Shown in pieces: positions 8,179 through 17,842 of a stretch of 64,000 bases of DNA. Both the position numbers and the translations under genes were made by a program. The stretch lies in the NCBI RefSeq assembly GCF_900106795.1, contig NZ_FNNS01000017.1, positions 1 to 64,000 on the forward strand, written 5' to 3'. This stretch comes from Aequorivita viscosa (lineage in GTDB: Bacteria; Bacteroidota; Bacteroidia; Flavobacteriales; Flavobacteriaceae). The notes beneath the pieces are model-generated. The model saw only the letters and a list, made by a program, of their open reading frames with translations, was not told the origin of the DNA and did no database searches. Within the stretch, counting starts at the first letter, position 1, and each line of letters begins with the position of its first letter.

Positions 8179-9231
8179 TTATTCATTGAAATAAATTCCT
8201 CCAGGAATAATACCTACTTGAAAATCTTGAACTTGTTGATTTGTAGATAAATCATAGACATACAGACTTCCTTGACTTGCGTAATCTCCAGCATCGGTTG
8301 CGTAGAGCATTCCATTTTTAGCTTGCATTGCGTAAAAGAATCCGTCGATAATTGGAGTTCCTGGCAAGCTTAAGGAGTTTGTACTTAGTCTGTAAACTTT
8401 GCCGTTTAGGCTGTAGTAAAGCTGTGAACCATCTGCAGTTAGTCCAGAAGGATGATCTGTAGTATTATTAAATGTGTACGTTTCAACCACTTGATTTGTA
8501 GCTAAGTCAACTTTTGTAATGGTTCCTGGAGTTTCGTTTCCTGAATAGTCTGGCTTGCCGCCTCCCATTACATATAAATAACTTCCAGAAACAACCATAG
8601 CGTTAGGTGTATCACCAACATTAATAGTACTTTCAACAGCATTTCCAGAAATCACCGAGATAAGATTATTGTGTCCATAACCACCTTGATGCGCAACATA
8701 TATTTTCCCATCGTGATTTAATATTTTCTCTGGTCCAAAAGGAACTGAAATTACCGAGCTTATCGCTTTGGTTCTCAAATCGATTACCGCAACATAATCA
8801 TCTGTTTCGTCAAATGGATCACCCCAATCTGTAACATATCCATTAACTTCACCATTTGAAGCAAAGTATCGAGGGTTTTGCAAACCTGTTACAATCGTAT
8901 CTTTCATTTCAAAAGTATACCTGTCTGCTACCACTATTTTTTGTGAATTACTTACAACAACATAGGCGTCATTATCAGTAAAACCCATAGACTGAACCAC
9001 ATTTCCAAGATCTGATCCATTTACTTTGTTAAAAATTTTATGTTCTACAGTTGCAAAATCATTTGAAATATAAGAGATTGTTCCACTACCATTATTGAAT
9101 GGCCCTTCATTGGTTATTAAAATTCCTTTTTCATAATCGGCTGGGATTGGTGCTGGTTGGTTGTCGTCATCACTACTACAAGAAGCAAATAGAAGCGTTA
9201 AGAAAGCGAAAGACAATAAATAGTTTTTCAT
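8179..9231 (-). CDS. BtuG-like surface lipoprotein, YncE/DUF5074 beta-propeller
   Basis: A 350-residue lipoprotein (lipobox FASCSSDDD) with a DDD/acidic stretch after the cysteine, typical of surface-exported Bacteroidota lipoproteins. The body is a repeat-rich beta-propeller of the YncE type (repeated blades such as VAVIDLRTKAI, GTITKVDLATNQ, LYVYDLSTNQQ). BtuG of Bacteroides is a propeller of this kind that captures cobalamin on the cell surface and caps BtuB. The gene lies 13 bp downstream of the TonB-receptor gene and under the same cobalamin riboswitch, which makes B12 capture the best inference. Direct B12-binding residues cannot be read off. Confidence 0.82.
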   Translation of the reverse strand: MKNYLLSFAFLTLLFASCSSDDDNQPAPIPADYEKGILITNEGPFNNGSGTISYISNDFATVEHKIFNKVNGSDLGNVVQSMGFTDNDAYVVVSNSQKIVVADRYTFEMKDTIVTGLQNPRYFASNGEVNGYVTDWGDPFDETDDYVAVIDLRTKAISSVISVPFGPEKILNHDGKIYVAHQGGYGHNNLISVISGNAVESTINVGDTPNAMVVSGSYLYVMGGGKPDYSGNETPGTITKVDLATNQVVETYTFNNTTDHPSGLTADGSQLYYSLNGKVYRLSTNSLSLPGTPIIDGFFYAMQAKNGMLYATDAGDYASQGSLYVYDLSTNQQVQDFQVGIIPGGIYFNE

Positions 9232-9244
9232 AGATTTTATTTGT

Positions 9245-11077
9245 TTAAATATTAAAGTTTAAAAAGATTTGAAAATTTCTTGAAGGCATTGGGCGATATG
9301 CCACGTTTTCATAATAGGTATTGAAAATATTTTTAATACGCCCGCCGATTGAAATATTTGGAATAGTTGAAAAGCTGTAGTCAACTCCAAGATTGAAAAT
9401 TGTAGAGGCTTCAACGAAATCACTATTATCGGTGGTGGAAAAAGCCTTCCCTGTGAACATTCCTTGAAAATAAGCGCTCAGGTTTTTAAATCCGTAATTC
9501 AATAAAAAATTGGCGTTATGAAAAGGTACATAGATAAGTTGCTTTTGTTTCTCTTTGTCTTCGGCATTCGTATAGGAATAAAGCAATTGAATATCTAATT
9601 TTTGATGTTTATTAAAACGAATTCCATAGTTAGTCTTTGCCTCCACACCAAAGTTTTGAGCTTTTGAAATATTAGAAGGCCTCCAGAGCGAACCATTGCC
9701 AGGCACCCATTTTATTAAGTCTTCAGACGAAATATAAAAGGCCGCCAAATCAACAATGAAATTGCCAAAATGGAATTCCTGTCCTAACTCTACTTGATAC
9801 GAAGTTTCAGGCTTTAATTTATAATTTCCACCAGCATACCAATACAAATCATTAAATGTAGGCACTCGATAATTTTTTGAACCATTTAGCCGAAGCGCAT
9901 AGCTTTGAGATAATGTCCATTTTGCATCTGCTGAAAACAGAAATGGATTCTCAAAATCATTTGAAAAATCCTTCCGAAGATTTATCCCGTAATTAAAGTT
10001 TTTCGACAGTTTGTGATTCATTAACATTACGGCCGAAAAAGTTCGCCTTTCGTTATTTCCTGTATTATCGCCTTGGGCATCGATAAGTGTATATTCCACC
10101 TTTGCCAATATTTTGATCGCTTTTCCCAGCATCGTTTCAGATTCTATACCGCCGATAAGAGTATTTGCCCGACCTTCAGAAAACACTATCCCTTCCGAAT
10201 CTGGATAATATCTGAACTGTTCAAAAAGATGCGCCACTCTCGCTGTGGTATTAAATCGCCCATATTTTTGACGCAGTTGTAAAAGATTTCGAGTATTTAC
10301 ATCCTTATAACCATCGCGACCAATGGTGTTTAAACTTCCCGAGAAATTCCGATCGTTATACGAATATTCAGAATTCAAACTAACCACGCCCCGATTCAAT
10401 CTGCGCGCTTGATTTAGGTTAGCCGTGAACCGCAAATATTCGCCGTGTAAGTTTTTTTTGTTTTTGCCTACGTAATCGTAATCGTTGTCGGAACTTATAA
10501 AGTCCACTCCCACATTCAAATAGTGGTCTCCCCAAGTTTTTGTGGTCGATGCGTTTCCGCCCAAAGTAGAAAAACTGCCATAGCGCATGCCAATCTCTGT
10601 GCGATCTGCTTCGTCAAATGAAAAGTTATTATTTACATGAACACTTCCACCCACGGCACCACTACCAAATTGTACACCACCGCCACCGCTTCGGATAGAT
10701 ATTTCGTCATAATTAAAAGGAGATATAGTATTGAAATCTGTCTGACCTGTAAAAATTGAATTGATGTTTATTCCGTTCCAAATCACCGCAGTTTGCGCAG
10801 CATTTGTACCACGAAAAGATGGCGAGGAAACCATTCCGCTTCCGTTTTCCTTAAAATAAATTGAAGAATTATGCCGCAGCACATCGGTTAGTGACACAGG
10901 ATTTCGTTTAACAACAGAGTCTGCTAGCCTTTCTAGCTTGAAACCTTTGGAAAATAACGTGAGCTGCCTGTCTGCAAGAACAACTTTTGGCAATTCTTGA
11001 ATAGAATCCAACTGCCCGAAAGCTACTGCTTGGCACAAAAAAGTAAATAACAGAATATGTAAACCGCGTCGATTCAT
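9245..11077 (-). CDS. btuB: TonB-dependent outer-membrane receptor, BtuB-like (cobalamin)
   Basis: A 610-residue receptor with a signal peptide (first 21 residues, ending FGQ), a plug domain (about 40-150, including SFRGTNAAQTAVIWNG and the glycine-rich GAVGGSVHVNN) and a 22-strand-type barrel ending in the aromatic FQIFLNFNI typical of outer-membrane proteins. Imports its ligand using TonB energy. Cobalamin specificity is inferred from the riboswitch immediately upstream and the BtuG-like partner downstream; sequence alone shows only a TonB receptor of BtuB size. It lacks the N-terminal carboxypeptidase-like extension of SusC-type receptors. Confidence 0.88.
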   Translation of the reverse strand: MNRRGLHILLFTFLCQAVAFGQLDSIQELPKVVLADRQLTLFSKGFKLERLADSVVKRNPVSLTDVLRHNSSIYFKENGSGMVSSPSFRGTNAAQTAVIWNGININSIFTGQTDFNTISPFNYDEISIRSGGGGVQFGSGAVGGSVHVNNNFSFDEADRTEIGMRYGSFSTLGGNASTTKTWGDHYLNVGVDFISSDNDYDYVGKNKKNLHGEYLRFTANLNQARRLNRGVVSLNSEYSYNDRNFSGSLNTIGRDGYKDVNTRNLLQLRQKYGRFNTTARVAHLFEQFRYYPDSEGIVFSEGRANTLIGGIESETMLGKAIKILAKVEYTLIDAQGDNTGNNERRTFSAVMLMNHKLSKNFNYGINLRKDFSNDFENPFLFSADAKWTLSQSYALRLNGSKNYRVPTFNDLYWYAGGNYKLKPETSYQVELGQEFHFGNFIVDLAAFYISSEDLIKWVPGNGSLWRPSNISKAQNFGVEAKTNYGIRFNKHQKLDIQLLYSYTNAEDKEKQKQLIYVPFHNANFLLNYGFKNLSAYFQGMFTGKAFSTTDNSDFVEASTIFNLGVDYSFSTIPNISIGGRIKNIFNTYYENVAYRPMPSRNFQIFLNFNI

Positions 11078-11119
11078 AATTCAACCTTTATCCCGAAAGT
11101 TTGATAATTTTATGTTATA

Positions 11120-11305
11120 ATCTTGGCAGGTCTCCTGGCTTATCTATTGTGCGACCTTCCCATTCCAATACCAGGAACAGTGGTTTTTGAAGTATGCACA
11201 CCCAAGCAAAACTTGAGCCGACTTACAGTTGCGGGAACAGCATAGGATTTAATATTTTAGAACTATTGGAGTTCATCTTTCACCTATTTCCCTTTTAAGA
11301 ACATT
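11120..11305 (-). promoter_or_regulatory. Cobalamin riboswitch (adenosylcobalamin/B12 aptamer)
   Basis: Read on the minus strand, the leader contains in order GGGAAATAGGTGAAAG, the diagnostic core CCCGCAACTGTAAGTCGG, and the 3' B12 box AGCCAGGAGACCTGCC (11125-11140). These are the conserved elements of the cobalamin riboswitch family. It ends about 47 bp before the btuB start, so it most likely controls translation or early elongation of btuB and the BtuG-like gene, repressing them when B12 is plentiful. Confidence 0.95.
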
Positions 11306-11340
11306 TTCTTTGATACCGATAAATGCTCACCAAAATCTGG

Positions 11341-11349
11341 GCAAAGATA
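11341..11349 (-). promoter_or_regulatory. -7 box of the riboswitch-btuB promoter
   Basis: Minus-strand TATCTTTGC, a full match to TAnnTTTG. It places the RNA start just ahead of the cobalamin aptamer, giving a leader of about 260 nt. Confidence 0.6.
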
Positions 11350-11520
11350 CTTGGTAATATTGAATTGAAAAATGTTCTTGCACAAACTTTCGTACGATAA
11401 CCGTTTCAATTAAAAAACCATCTTGTGTAAACAATTCACTTCTTGCCGTTAATTATAATTCAAAAAGTTTTTAAAATATGTGAGTTAAAATTCTCAGGCA
11501 ATCATTAACTAGGTTTATGA

Positions 11521-11528
11521 TACCTTTG
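11521..11528 (+). promoter_or_regulatory. -7 box of the BtuFCD-type operon
   Basis: TACCTTTG followed by C matches the Bacteroidota -7 box. It overlaps the first codons of the longest possible reading frame (from 11517), so translation must start later; this decides the start at 11574. No riboswitch is visible between this box and the gene. Confidence 0.6.
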
Positions 11529-11573
11529 CAGATTATTTATTGTCAAAAAAGAGTTTACGTTATACTTGTAACA

Positions 11574-12722
11574 ATGCTAAAATTCAAAAACATTGCCCTT
11601 CATTTTTTCATTATTGTATTATTCATTTCTTGTAAAAACGAACCAAAGAAAAGTTCTGAAACGGTTATTACTTCTACGAACGAAGTAGCCATTAAATACG
11701 CTGAAGGTTTCGAGATTACTGCTTTTGAAGATTACAAAGCTATCACATTAAAAAACCCTTGGCCAGGATCGAATTTAACCTTTAAATACGCATTGGTTGA
11801 AAAAGGCGCTACCCTTCCTAATGCTGAAAATTATGACGCAGTAGTTGAAGTTCCCGTGAAAAGAATTGTCGTTACTTCCACCACACATATTCCCTCATTA
11901 GAATCTCTTGACGAAATTGGCGCTTTGATAGGTTTTCCAAACCTCAACTATATTTCTTCCGAAAAAACAAGAGCTCAAATCTCAGATGGAAAAATTATGG
12001 AAGTAGGTAAAAACGAAGACCTTAACACCGAAATATTGTTAGATTTAGCTCCCGACGCTGTTGTTGGTTTTGCGGTGGACGGAAAAAACTCAACCTTTTC
12101 AATCCTTCAAAATGCTGGGATTCCTGTGCTATATAATTCAGATTGGACAGAAACTTCCCCACTAGGAAAAGCAGAATGGATTAAGTTTTTTGGTGCATTA
12201 TTCAACAAAGAAAAGCAAGCCGACAGCATTTTCAATTCTATTGAAACCGCTTATCTATCGGCAAAAGAAATTGCATCCACTGCCAACGAAAGACCTACTG
12301 TAATCAGCGGCGCTATGTTTAAAGATATTTGGTATATGCCTCAAGGTGAAAGTTGGGGAGCTCAATTTATTGAAGATGCAAATGGCAATTACCTTTGGAG
12401 TGATTCAAAAGGAACTGGAAGTTTGTCTTTAAGTTTAGAATCTGTTCTAGAAAAAGGCCACGGTGCCGATATTTGGATTGGCCCAGCACAATTTACCCGT
12501 TTTGAAGATTTACAAAACGCAAGTCAAGCCTACACCCAATTTAATGCTTTTAAAAACAAAGAGGTATATACTTACAATTTGAAAAAAGGTAAAAAAGGCG
12601 GATCTATTTATTTTGAACTAGCGCCAAACAGACCCGATTTAGTGTTACAAGACCTAATAAAAATCTTGCATCCAGAATTACTTCCTGAACACACACTTTA
12701 CTTTTTCAGTAAACTTCAATAA
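11574..12722 (+). CDS. btuF: ABC importer substrate-binding lipoprotein, BtuF/FepB-like
   Basis: Periplasmic binding protein of the helical-backbone class for cobalamin, haem or siderophores. Starting at 11574 gives an SPII signal (hydrophobic stretch, then ISCKN lipobox); the 382-residue product has two lobes around a long helix, including KRIVVTSTTHIPSLESLDEIGA and LAPDAVVGF. The stop overlaps the permease start by one base. Being divergent from the riboswitch-led btuB operon makes cobalamin the best substrate guess, but Bacteroidota siderophore systems look alike, so the gene symbol is provisional. Confidence 0.78.
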   Translation: MLKFKNIALHFFIIVLFISCKNEPKKSSETVITSTNEVAIKYAEGFEITAFEDYKAITLKNPWPGSNLTFKYALVEKGATLPNAENYDAVVEVPVKRIVVTSTTHIPSLESLDEIGALIGFPNLNYISSEKTRAQISDGKIMEVGKNEDLNTEILLDLAPDAVVGFAVDGKNSTFSILQNAGIPVLYNSDWTETSPLGKAEWIKFFGALFNKEKQADSIFNSIETAYLSAKEIASTANERPTVISGAMFKDIWYMPQGESWGAQFIEDANGNYLWSDSKGTGSLSLSLESVLEKGHGADIWIGPAQFTRFEDLQNASQAYTQFNAFKNKEVYTYNLKKGKKGGSIYFELAPNRPDLVLQDLIKILHPELLPEHTLYFFSKLQ

Positions 12723-13753
12723 TGCAAACAGCGCAGACATACCGCCTTCACTTTTTGATTCTAATTTTGGGACTTGTCGCTGCATTTTTCATTAATCTGA
12801 GCATCGGTTCTGTTTCTATTCCTATGGACGAAATAGTATCAGTTTTTATAGGAAACGGAGCCAGTAAAGAAACTTGGCGCTACATTTTAATAGACTACCG
12901 ACTTCCAAAAGCTATCACGGCAATGCTTGCTGGCGGAGGTTTGGCTATTTCAGGATTGTTGATGCAAACACTTTTTAGAAATCCATTGGCAGGTCCTTTT
13001 GTTTTAGGACTAAGCAGTGGCGCTAGTTTGGGCGTTGCTATTCTCATTTTGGGCGCAGGTGCCTTTGGAGGATATTTTGGAACTTTGCTTTTAAGTCAAT
13101 GGAGCTTAGTAATTGCCGCGGGCATCGGCAGTTTTCTTGTACTACTTGCTGTACTTGCTGTGACTTTCAAAATTAAGGACACAATGGCAATTCTTATTAT
13201 AGGCTTGATGTTCGGGAGCGTTACTACCGCAGTCGTGTCTGTCCTCTCCTATTTCAGCGATGCGGAACAATTACAACAATATATTTTTTGGTCCTTTGGA
13301 AGTTTGGGAAACCAATCTTGGCAAGGGGTTTCAATTTTAAGTCTTTGTTTTCTTACCGGATTACTACTGAGTTTGTTTAGCAGCAAATCATTAAATTCAC
13401 TGTTATTAGGTGAAAATTACGCAAAGAGTATGGGACTTCACATAAAAAGAACCACATTTATCATCATTCTCGCCACGAGTATTCTTGCAGGTGGAATAAC
13501 AGCCTTCGTAGGCCCAATTGCCTTTGTAGGACTGGCAGTTCCGCATTTAGTTCGACAATTTTTTAAAACAGCAAACCATCTTGTATTACTTCCAGCTGTT
13601 TTAGTCTGCGGTAGTTTATTGATGCTAATCTGTGACACGATAGCACAATTGCCTTTCAGTGCTTTTACGTTACCTATAAACGCAATAACGTCGCTAGTCG
13701 GTGCTCCAGTTGTTATTTGGCTTTTAGTTCGTAAACGAAAATTGTTCTTCTAA
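12722..13753 (+). CDS. btuC: FecCD-family ABC permease, BtuC-like
   Basis: A 343-residue polytopic inner-membrane protein with about ten hydrophobic helices, the size and pattern of BtuC/FecCD permeases. Recognisable stretches are LPKAITAMLAGGGLAISGLLMQTLFRNPLAGPFVLGLSSG-type sequence in the first third and FVGLAVPHLVRQ, the coupling region contacting the ATPase, near residue 270. The start overlaps the binding-protein stop (TAATG), and its own stop overlaps the ATPase start in the same way, so the three are translated together. Substrate is inferred as cobalamin from context. Confidence 0.85.
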   Translation: MQTAQTYRLHFLILILGLVAAFFINLSIGSVSIPMDEIVSVFIGNGASKETWRYILIDYRLPKAITAMLAGGGLAISGLLMQTLFRNPLAGPFVLGLSSGASLGVAILILGAGAFGGYFGTLLLSQWSLVIAAGIGSFLVLLAVLAVTFKIKDTMAILIIGLMFGSVTTAVVSVLSYFSDAEQLQQYIFWSFGSLGNQSWQGVSILSLCFLTGLLLSLFSSKSLNSLLLGENYAKSMGLHIKRTTFIIILATSILAGGITAFVGPIAFVGLAVPHLVRQFFKTANHLVLLPAVLVCGSLLMLICDTIAQLPFSAFTLPINAITSLVGAPVVIWLLVRKRKLFF

Positions 13754-14547
13754 TGGATAAAACGGAAAGTAATACTATTATAGAAGTTCGCAATTTAGCC
13801 GTTGGCTATTCTGCTAAAAACGGAAATTCTACGGTTGCAGACGAAATTAATTTTGTTCTTGCCGAAGGAGAACTCGTAAGCCTTGTTGGTGCAAACGGAA
13901 TTGGAAAATCCACCTTATTACGCACTTTAACGGGAATGCAAAAACCGATAAGCGGCTCGATTTCCATTAACGGCAAACCTCTAAATAGTTATTCTGCATT
14001 TCAATTGGCAACCCTTTTGAGCGTTGTGTTAACTGAACCTCCGGCAACAAAAAACCTTTCGGTACGGGAATTAATTTCCTTAGGAAGACAACCTTACACC
14101 AACTGGATTGGGTCATTGTCTGAAAACGACAAAAAGGCAATTCAATTTGCATTAGAAGCAACAGAAACCACTGCGCTTGCCGAAAGAAAATGCTACGAGT
14201 TAAGCGACGGGCAAATGCAACGTGTTTCAATTGCACGAGCATTAGCCCAAGATACGCCAATAATAGTACTGGACGAACCTACAACACATTTGGATTTATA
14301 CCATCGCGCCTACGTTTTAAAACTTCTGAAAAATCTAGCTTCAGAAACTAACAAAACGATTCTTTTCTCTACTCACGAAATTGATCTAGCAATTCAACTA
14401 GCCGACAGTATGATTGTGATGTCTAAAAATCAAACATTTTTCAATACGCCTTGTAAACTCATTGAAGCTGGAAAATTTGATTCTCTTTTCCCTAAAGAAA
14501 CAATCGCTTTTGACCCTACAAACGGTCGGTTCACCATTAGAAAATAA
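13753..14547 (+). CDS. btuD: ABC transporter ATP-binding protein, BtuD/FecE-like
   Basis: A 264-residue ATPase energising the preceding permease. Visible motifs: Walker A GANGIGKST (about 46-54), Q-loop region, an ABC signature with sequence LSDGQMQRVSIARAL (family consensus LSGGQ, so Gly to Asp at the third position), Walker B IIVLDEPTTHLD and switch histidine in FSTHEID. Third gene of the importer operon, translationally coupled to the permease. Adenosylcobalamin or another large chelate is the likely cargo; see the binding protein. Confidence 0.87.
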   Translation: MDKTESNTIIEVRNLAVGYSAKNGNSTVADEINFVLAEGELVSLVGANGIGKSTLLRTLTGMQKPISGSISINGKPLNSYSAFQLATLLSVVLTEPPATKNLSVRELISLGRQPYTNWIGSLSENDKKAIQFALEATETTALAERKCYELSDGQMQRVSIARALAQDTPIIVLDEPTTHLDLYHRAYVLKLLKNLASETNKTILFSTHEIDLAIQLADSMIVMSKNQTFFNTPCKLIEAGKFDSLFPKETIAFDPTNGRFTIRK

Positions 14548-14576
14548 GGTATATTTACTTTTAAAACACTCATATA

Positions 14577-15905
14577 ATGGATCAAACATTTCTTATTCTG
14601 ACTGTTTCAATCTGCTGTTTGGCAATTGGGTTTTTCTTGGGGCATTATTTCGCACGATTGAAAAATAAATCAGAAACAGGAAAATTAGAGGAACGCATAA
14701 GTAACTTGAATTTTCAAGAAGGGAAGCTAAATGAAGGCTTAGAAACACTAAAAAAACAAGCTGAAAACCTTCGAGCCGATAAAGAACAATTAAGCATTCA
14801 GCTTTCAAGACAAAGTGCAGAATATGATGCGCTCTATGCTGAACTTGAAAAAGAAAAGAAACGTTTCAAGAATTTTGAAAAGGATTTTGAAGATAAGTTT
14901 TCCGTCTTAGCGGATAAGATTTTGGTTGATAAAACCGCGAAGTTTACAGAATCCAACAAAGAAAATATTGAAGGGATTTTAAAACCATTAAACCAAAAGA
15001 TAAAAGAGTTTGAGGAGAAAGTTGGCAAAAATAATATCGACTTTGTACGAACCCACGCCGAACTCGGTAAGCAACTTCAGTTTTTAAATGAGCAAAATAT
15101 CAAGATAAGCCAAGAAGCCGACAACCTCACAAAAGCATTAAAAGGCGATTCAAAAATTCAAGGCAATTGGGGCGAAATGATCCTCTCACGAGTCTTGGAG
15201 GAATCTGGTTTGGAAAAAGGTCGTGAATACACCGTCCAAGACAGCCACGAAAACCCCAATGGTGGTAGGTTGCAAACAGATGTAATCATTCATCTACCAG
15301 ACGGCAAAAAGATGATTATAGACAGTAAAGTTTCATTAACCGACTTTGAACGATATGTATCCGAAGACGACGAAAACCTAAAAAATCTATATTTAAAAAA
15401 ACATATAGATTCTATAAAAAGACATATTCTTTCCCTCAGCGAAAAAAAATATTATCACGCCATTAGTGAAAGCCCAGATACTATTTTTATGTTCGTCCCC
15501 ATAGAACCAGCCTTTGCAATTGCTGTGGCACATCATAAAAATCTGTATCAAGAAGCTTTCAAAAGAAAAGTGATGATCGTAACTCCTTCCACCCTTCTCG
15601 CTGCACTCCGCCTAGTAGAAAATCTTTGGGAAAACGACAATCAAAAGAGAAATACGTTGGAAATTGCAACAGAAGCAGGTAGATTGTATGATTCGTTCGT
15701 TGGATTATTAGATGAATTGAACAAAATAAAAAGACAGCTAGGCACTGTTCAAGGTTCTTTTGACAATGCCTTGGTAAAGCTCGAAGGCAAAGGGAATCTT
15801 GTACGAAGAGTCGAAAAACTCAAAAAACTGGGAGCTATCACAAGTAAAAATATCAATCAAAAACTCCTAAAAAATAGTGACGAAAATAACCCCGACAAAA
15901 GCTAA
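14577..15905 (+). CDS. rmuC: RmuC-domain DNA recombination protein
   Basis: A 442-residue protein with an N-terminal membrane helix (about 5-24), a long coiled coil (about 35-130, Lys/Glu-rich), then the RmuC domain (about 140-420), recognisable by GNWGEMILSRVLEESGLEKG, TDVIIHLPDGK, IDSKVSL and FVPIEPAF. RmuC proteins limit inversions at short inverted repeats in E. coli and are thought to be nuclease-related; the mechanism is not settled. It follows the importer ATPase by 29 bp and may be read from the same transcript, but the functions are unrelated. Confidence 0.9.
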   Translation: MDQTFLILTVSICCLAIGFFLGHYFARLKNKSETGKLEERISNLNFQEGKLNEGLETLKKQAENLRADKEQLSIQLSRQSAEYDALYAELEKEKKRFKNFEKDFEDKFSVLADKILVDKTAKFTESNKENIEGILKPLNQKIKEFEEKVGKNNIDFVRTHAELGKQLQFLNEQNIKISQEADNLTKALKGDSKIQGNWGEMILSRVLEESGLEKGREYTVQDSHENPNGGRLQTDVIIHLPDGKKMIIDSKVSLTDFERYVSEDDENLKNLYLKKHIDSIKRHILSLSEKKYYHAISESPDTIFMFVPIEPAFAIAVAHHKNLYQEAFKRKVMIVTPSTLLAALRLVENLWENDNQKRNTLEIATEAGRLYDSFVGLLDELNKIKRQLGTVQGSFDNALVKLEGKGNLVRRVEKLKKLGAITSKNINQKLLKNSDENNPDKS

Positions 15906-15964
15906 ATCACGAAAAAATAAATTCATACTTTGAACTCCCAAAATTTTTAGCACACAAAATCTCA

Positions 15965-17179
15965 ATGAAACTAAAACTACTGTTCGCAACCATCATACTA
16001 TCAACAATAAGCGCTATTTCTCAAACTAATTTTGAGCCTGGTTATATTATTCAAACCGACGGCACCAAAATAAATTGTCTTATTAAAAATGAAGATTGGA
16101 AAGGAAGGCCCACTACATTTATCTACAAACTTGAAGAAAACGGTGTATTAAAGCTTGGTCATACAAATGAAGTATCTGCATTTGGATCTGCTGAATCCTT
16201 TAAATACGTAAAAGCCACTGTTCAAGTCGATCAATCTAGTGACAATGTAAACAATCTAAGCGACGTTCGTACGCCTATAATGAAAGAACAAACCCTCTTT
16301 CTGAAAACTTTAGTAGAAGGGAAAGCATCACTCTATTATACTCAAGTAGAAGGTGTGTCCCGTTACTTCTACAGTTTAGAAAATGGAACCATAGAACAAC
16401 TAATAAATAAAAGATTTTTAGCCACACCTACACAAATTGGAAAAAACGAACGCTATAAACAGCAACTTGCCTTAGCTTTAACCTGCAATAACCTGAGCGA
16501 GAAGAATTTTGAAGCTCTTCAATACAAAACGAAATCCTTGGTGAATATAATCACCAAATACAATACCTGTGAAAATTCAGAAGTTGTTGTTTTCAACAAA
16601 AATAAGCAGAAAGGTAAATTTAATTTAAGTATTCGTCCAGGAGTCACCTTTTCATCATTTTCCCTCCAAAGATATGGTGATGATGAAGTGAATTTTGACA
16701 CCAATACAGGTATCAGAATCGGTCTTGAAGCGGAATATATTTTGCCATTTAACAACGGCAAATGGTCTATTTTTATTGAGCCTACTTACCGCAACTATAA
16801 AACAGAAAAGAATGTTTTATATAAGGAATGGGTGACTACGCAAAAATACACCTTAGTTAGTGTTGAATACAATTCAATTGAGTTACCAATGGGTGGTCGT
16901 CATTATATGTTTTTAAACCAAAATGCCGCTATTTTTGTTGATGCCGCCGTTATTATGGATGTTTCAACACTAGATTCTAATATGAATTCATCAATTTCTT
17001 CTCGTTATGATTTAAATATTAGCGCCGATGCTGCACTCGCATTTGGTGTGGGTTTTAGATTTAAAAATAAATACAGCCTAGAAGCCAGATACCACAGCCC
17101 AAGACAGCTTTTAAATTATGACAATTTTAATTCCGCATATAATTCATTTGCTATAATTGCTGGATACAATTTCTTATAA
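15965..17179 (+). CDS. Exported outer-membrane beta-barrel-type protein
   Basis: A 404-residue protein with a signal peptide ending near SAISQ. The first half is a soluble region with GYIIQTDGTKINCLI, a start found in many Bacteroidota proteins of unknown role; the second half (from about 215: GKFNLSIRPGVTFSSFSL) has alternating beta-strands and ends YNSFAIIAGYNFL, like a small outer-membrane porin barrel. Function is unknown. It may serve as a surface or adhesion protein, but nothing here decides that. Confidence 0.7.
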   Translation: MKLKLLFATIILSTISAISQTNFEPGYIIQTDGTKINCLIKNEDWKGRPTTFIYKLEENGVLKLGHTNEVSAFGSAESFKYVKATVQVDQSSDNVNNLSDVRTPIMKEQTLFLKTLVEGKASLYYTQVEGVSRYFYSLENGTIEQLINKRFLATPTQIGKNERYKQQLALALTCNNLSEKNFEALQYKTKSLVNIITKYNTCENSEVVVFNKNKQKGKFNLSIRPGVTFSSFSLQRYGDDEVNFDTNTGIRIGLEAEYILPFNNGKWSIFIEPTYRNYKTEKNVLYKEWVTTQKYTLVSVEYNSIELPMGGRHYMFLNQNAAIFVDAAVIMDVSTLDSNMNSSISSRYDLNISADAALAFGVGFRFKNKYSLEARYHSPRQLLNYDNFNSAYNSFAIIAGYNFL

Positions 17180-17210
17180 ACACCTGAAATAAATTCGCTA
17201 ACTTTAGGGT

Positions 17211-17576
17211 ATGAAAAAAGCTGTTTTTATTACCCTTGGAAGTCTCATAGCAATTTTTGCACTTTATATTGCATTTCTATACTATGTACCCTACAGTAAA
17301 GGAACACGCGCTGGCGAATTAATTAAGTTTAGCTATCGAGGGGTTGTAATTAAAACTTGGGAAGGCGAAATAAGTCAAGGTATAAGCGGCGCACAAATTT
17401 TCTCCTTTTCCGTCCTCGATAAAGATGAAGACGTTATCGCAAAACTAAAAGAATATCAAGGTAATTACGTAAAAGTTACTTACATCGAACGCTTTGCTAG
17501 TTTTGCTATTTGGGGGGAAACAAACTACTTTATTACCGATGTTGAATTGGAAAACTCTCCGCACTTTAATCGGTAA
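17211..17576 (+). CDS. Small membrane-anchored protein of unknown function
   Basis: A 121-residue protein with one N-terminal membrane helix (about 5-27) and a compact soluble domain with conserved-looking SYRGVVIKTWEGEI. Proteins like this occur across Flavobacteriia and I recall them being named 6-phosphogluconate dehydrogenase in databases. That name is not supported: it has no Rossmann motif and is a quarter of the enzyme's length. The gene follows the barrel protein by 31 bp. Probably an envelope protein. Confidence 0.7.
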   Translation: MKKAVFITLGSLIAIFALYIAFLYYVPYSKGTRAGELIKFSYRGVVIKTWEGEISQGISGAQIFSFSVLDKDEDVIAKLKEYQGNYVKVTYIERFASFAIWGETNYFITDVELENSPHFNR

Positions 17577-17842
17577 TATTGCTTTCTTTATCCCATTAAC
17601 TACACGCTTACTTTCAGAAATATTTCTATCCTAATAGTTAATATCACTTTAAGTATAATTAAAAAGTGTTCATTTCAACTCAACACAATCTTTCCTAATA
17701 CTTGCCTAGTCTTGATTAGCAAATAATCATTTCTAGATTTATTCATGAACCTTCGCAATTTTCAAATAGCAAGCTAATAACAATTCCAGAAATCGAGCAT
17801 CCCTTTAATTAAAGTGTGGTTACAGTATCTTTATAGCCACTA

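Noticed and set aside
17211-17576. 6-phosphogluconate dehydrogenase
   Set aside because: Far too short and no dinucleotide-binding motif; the name seems a database error.
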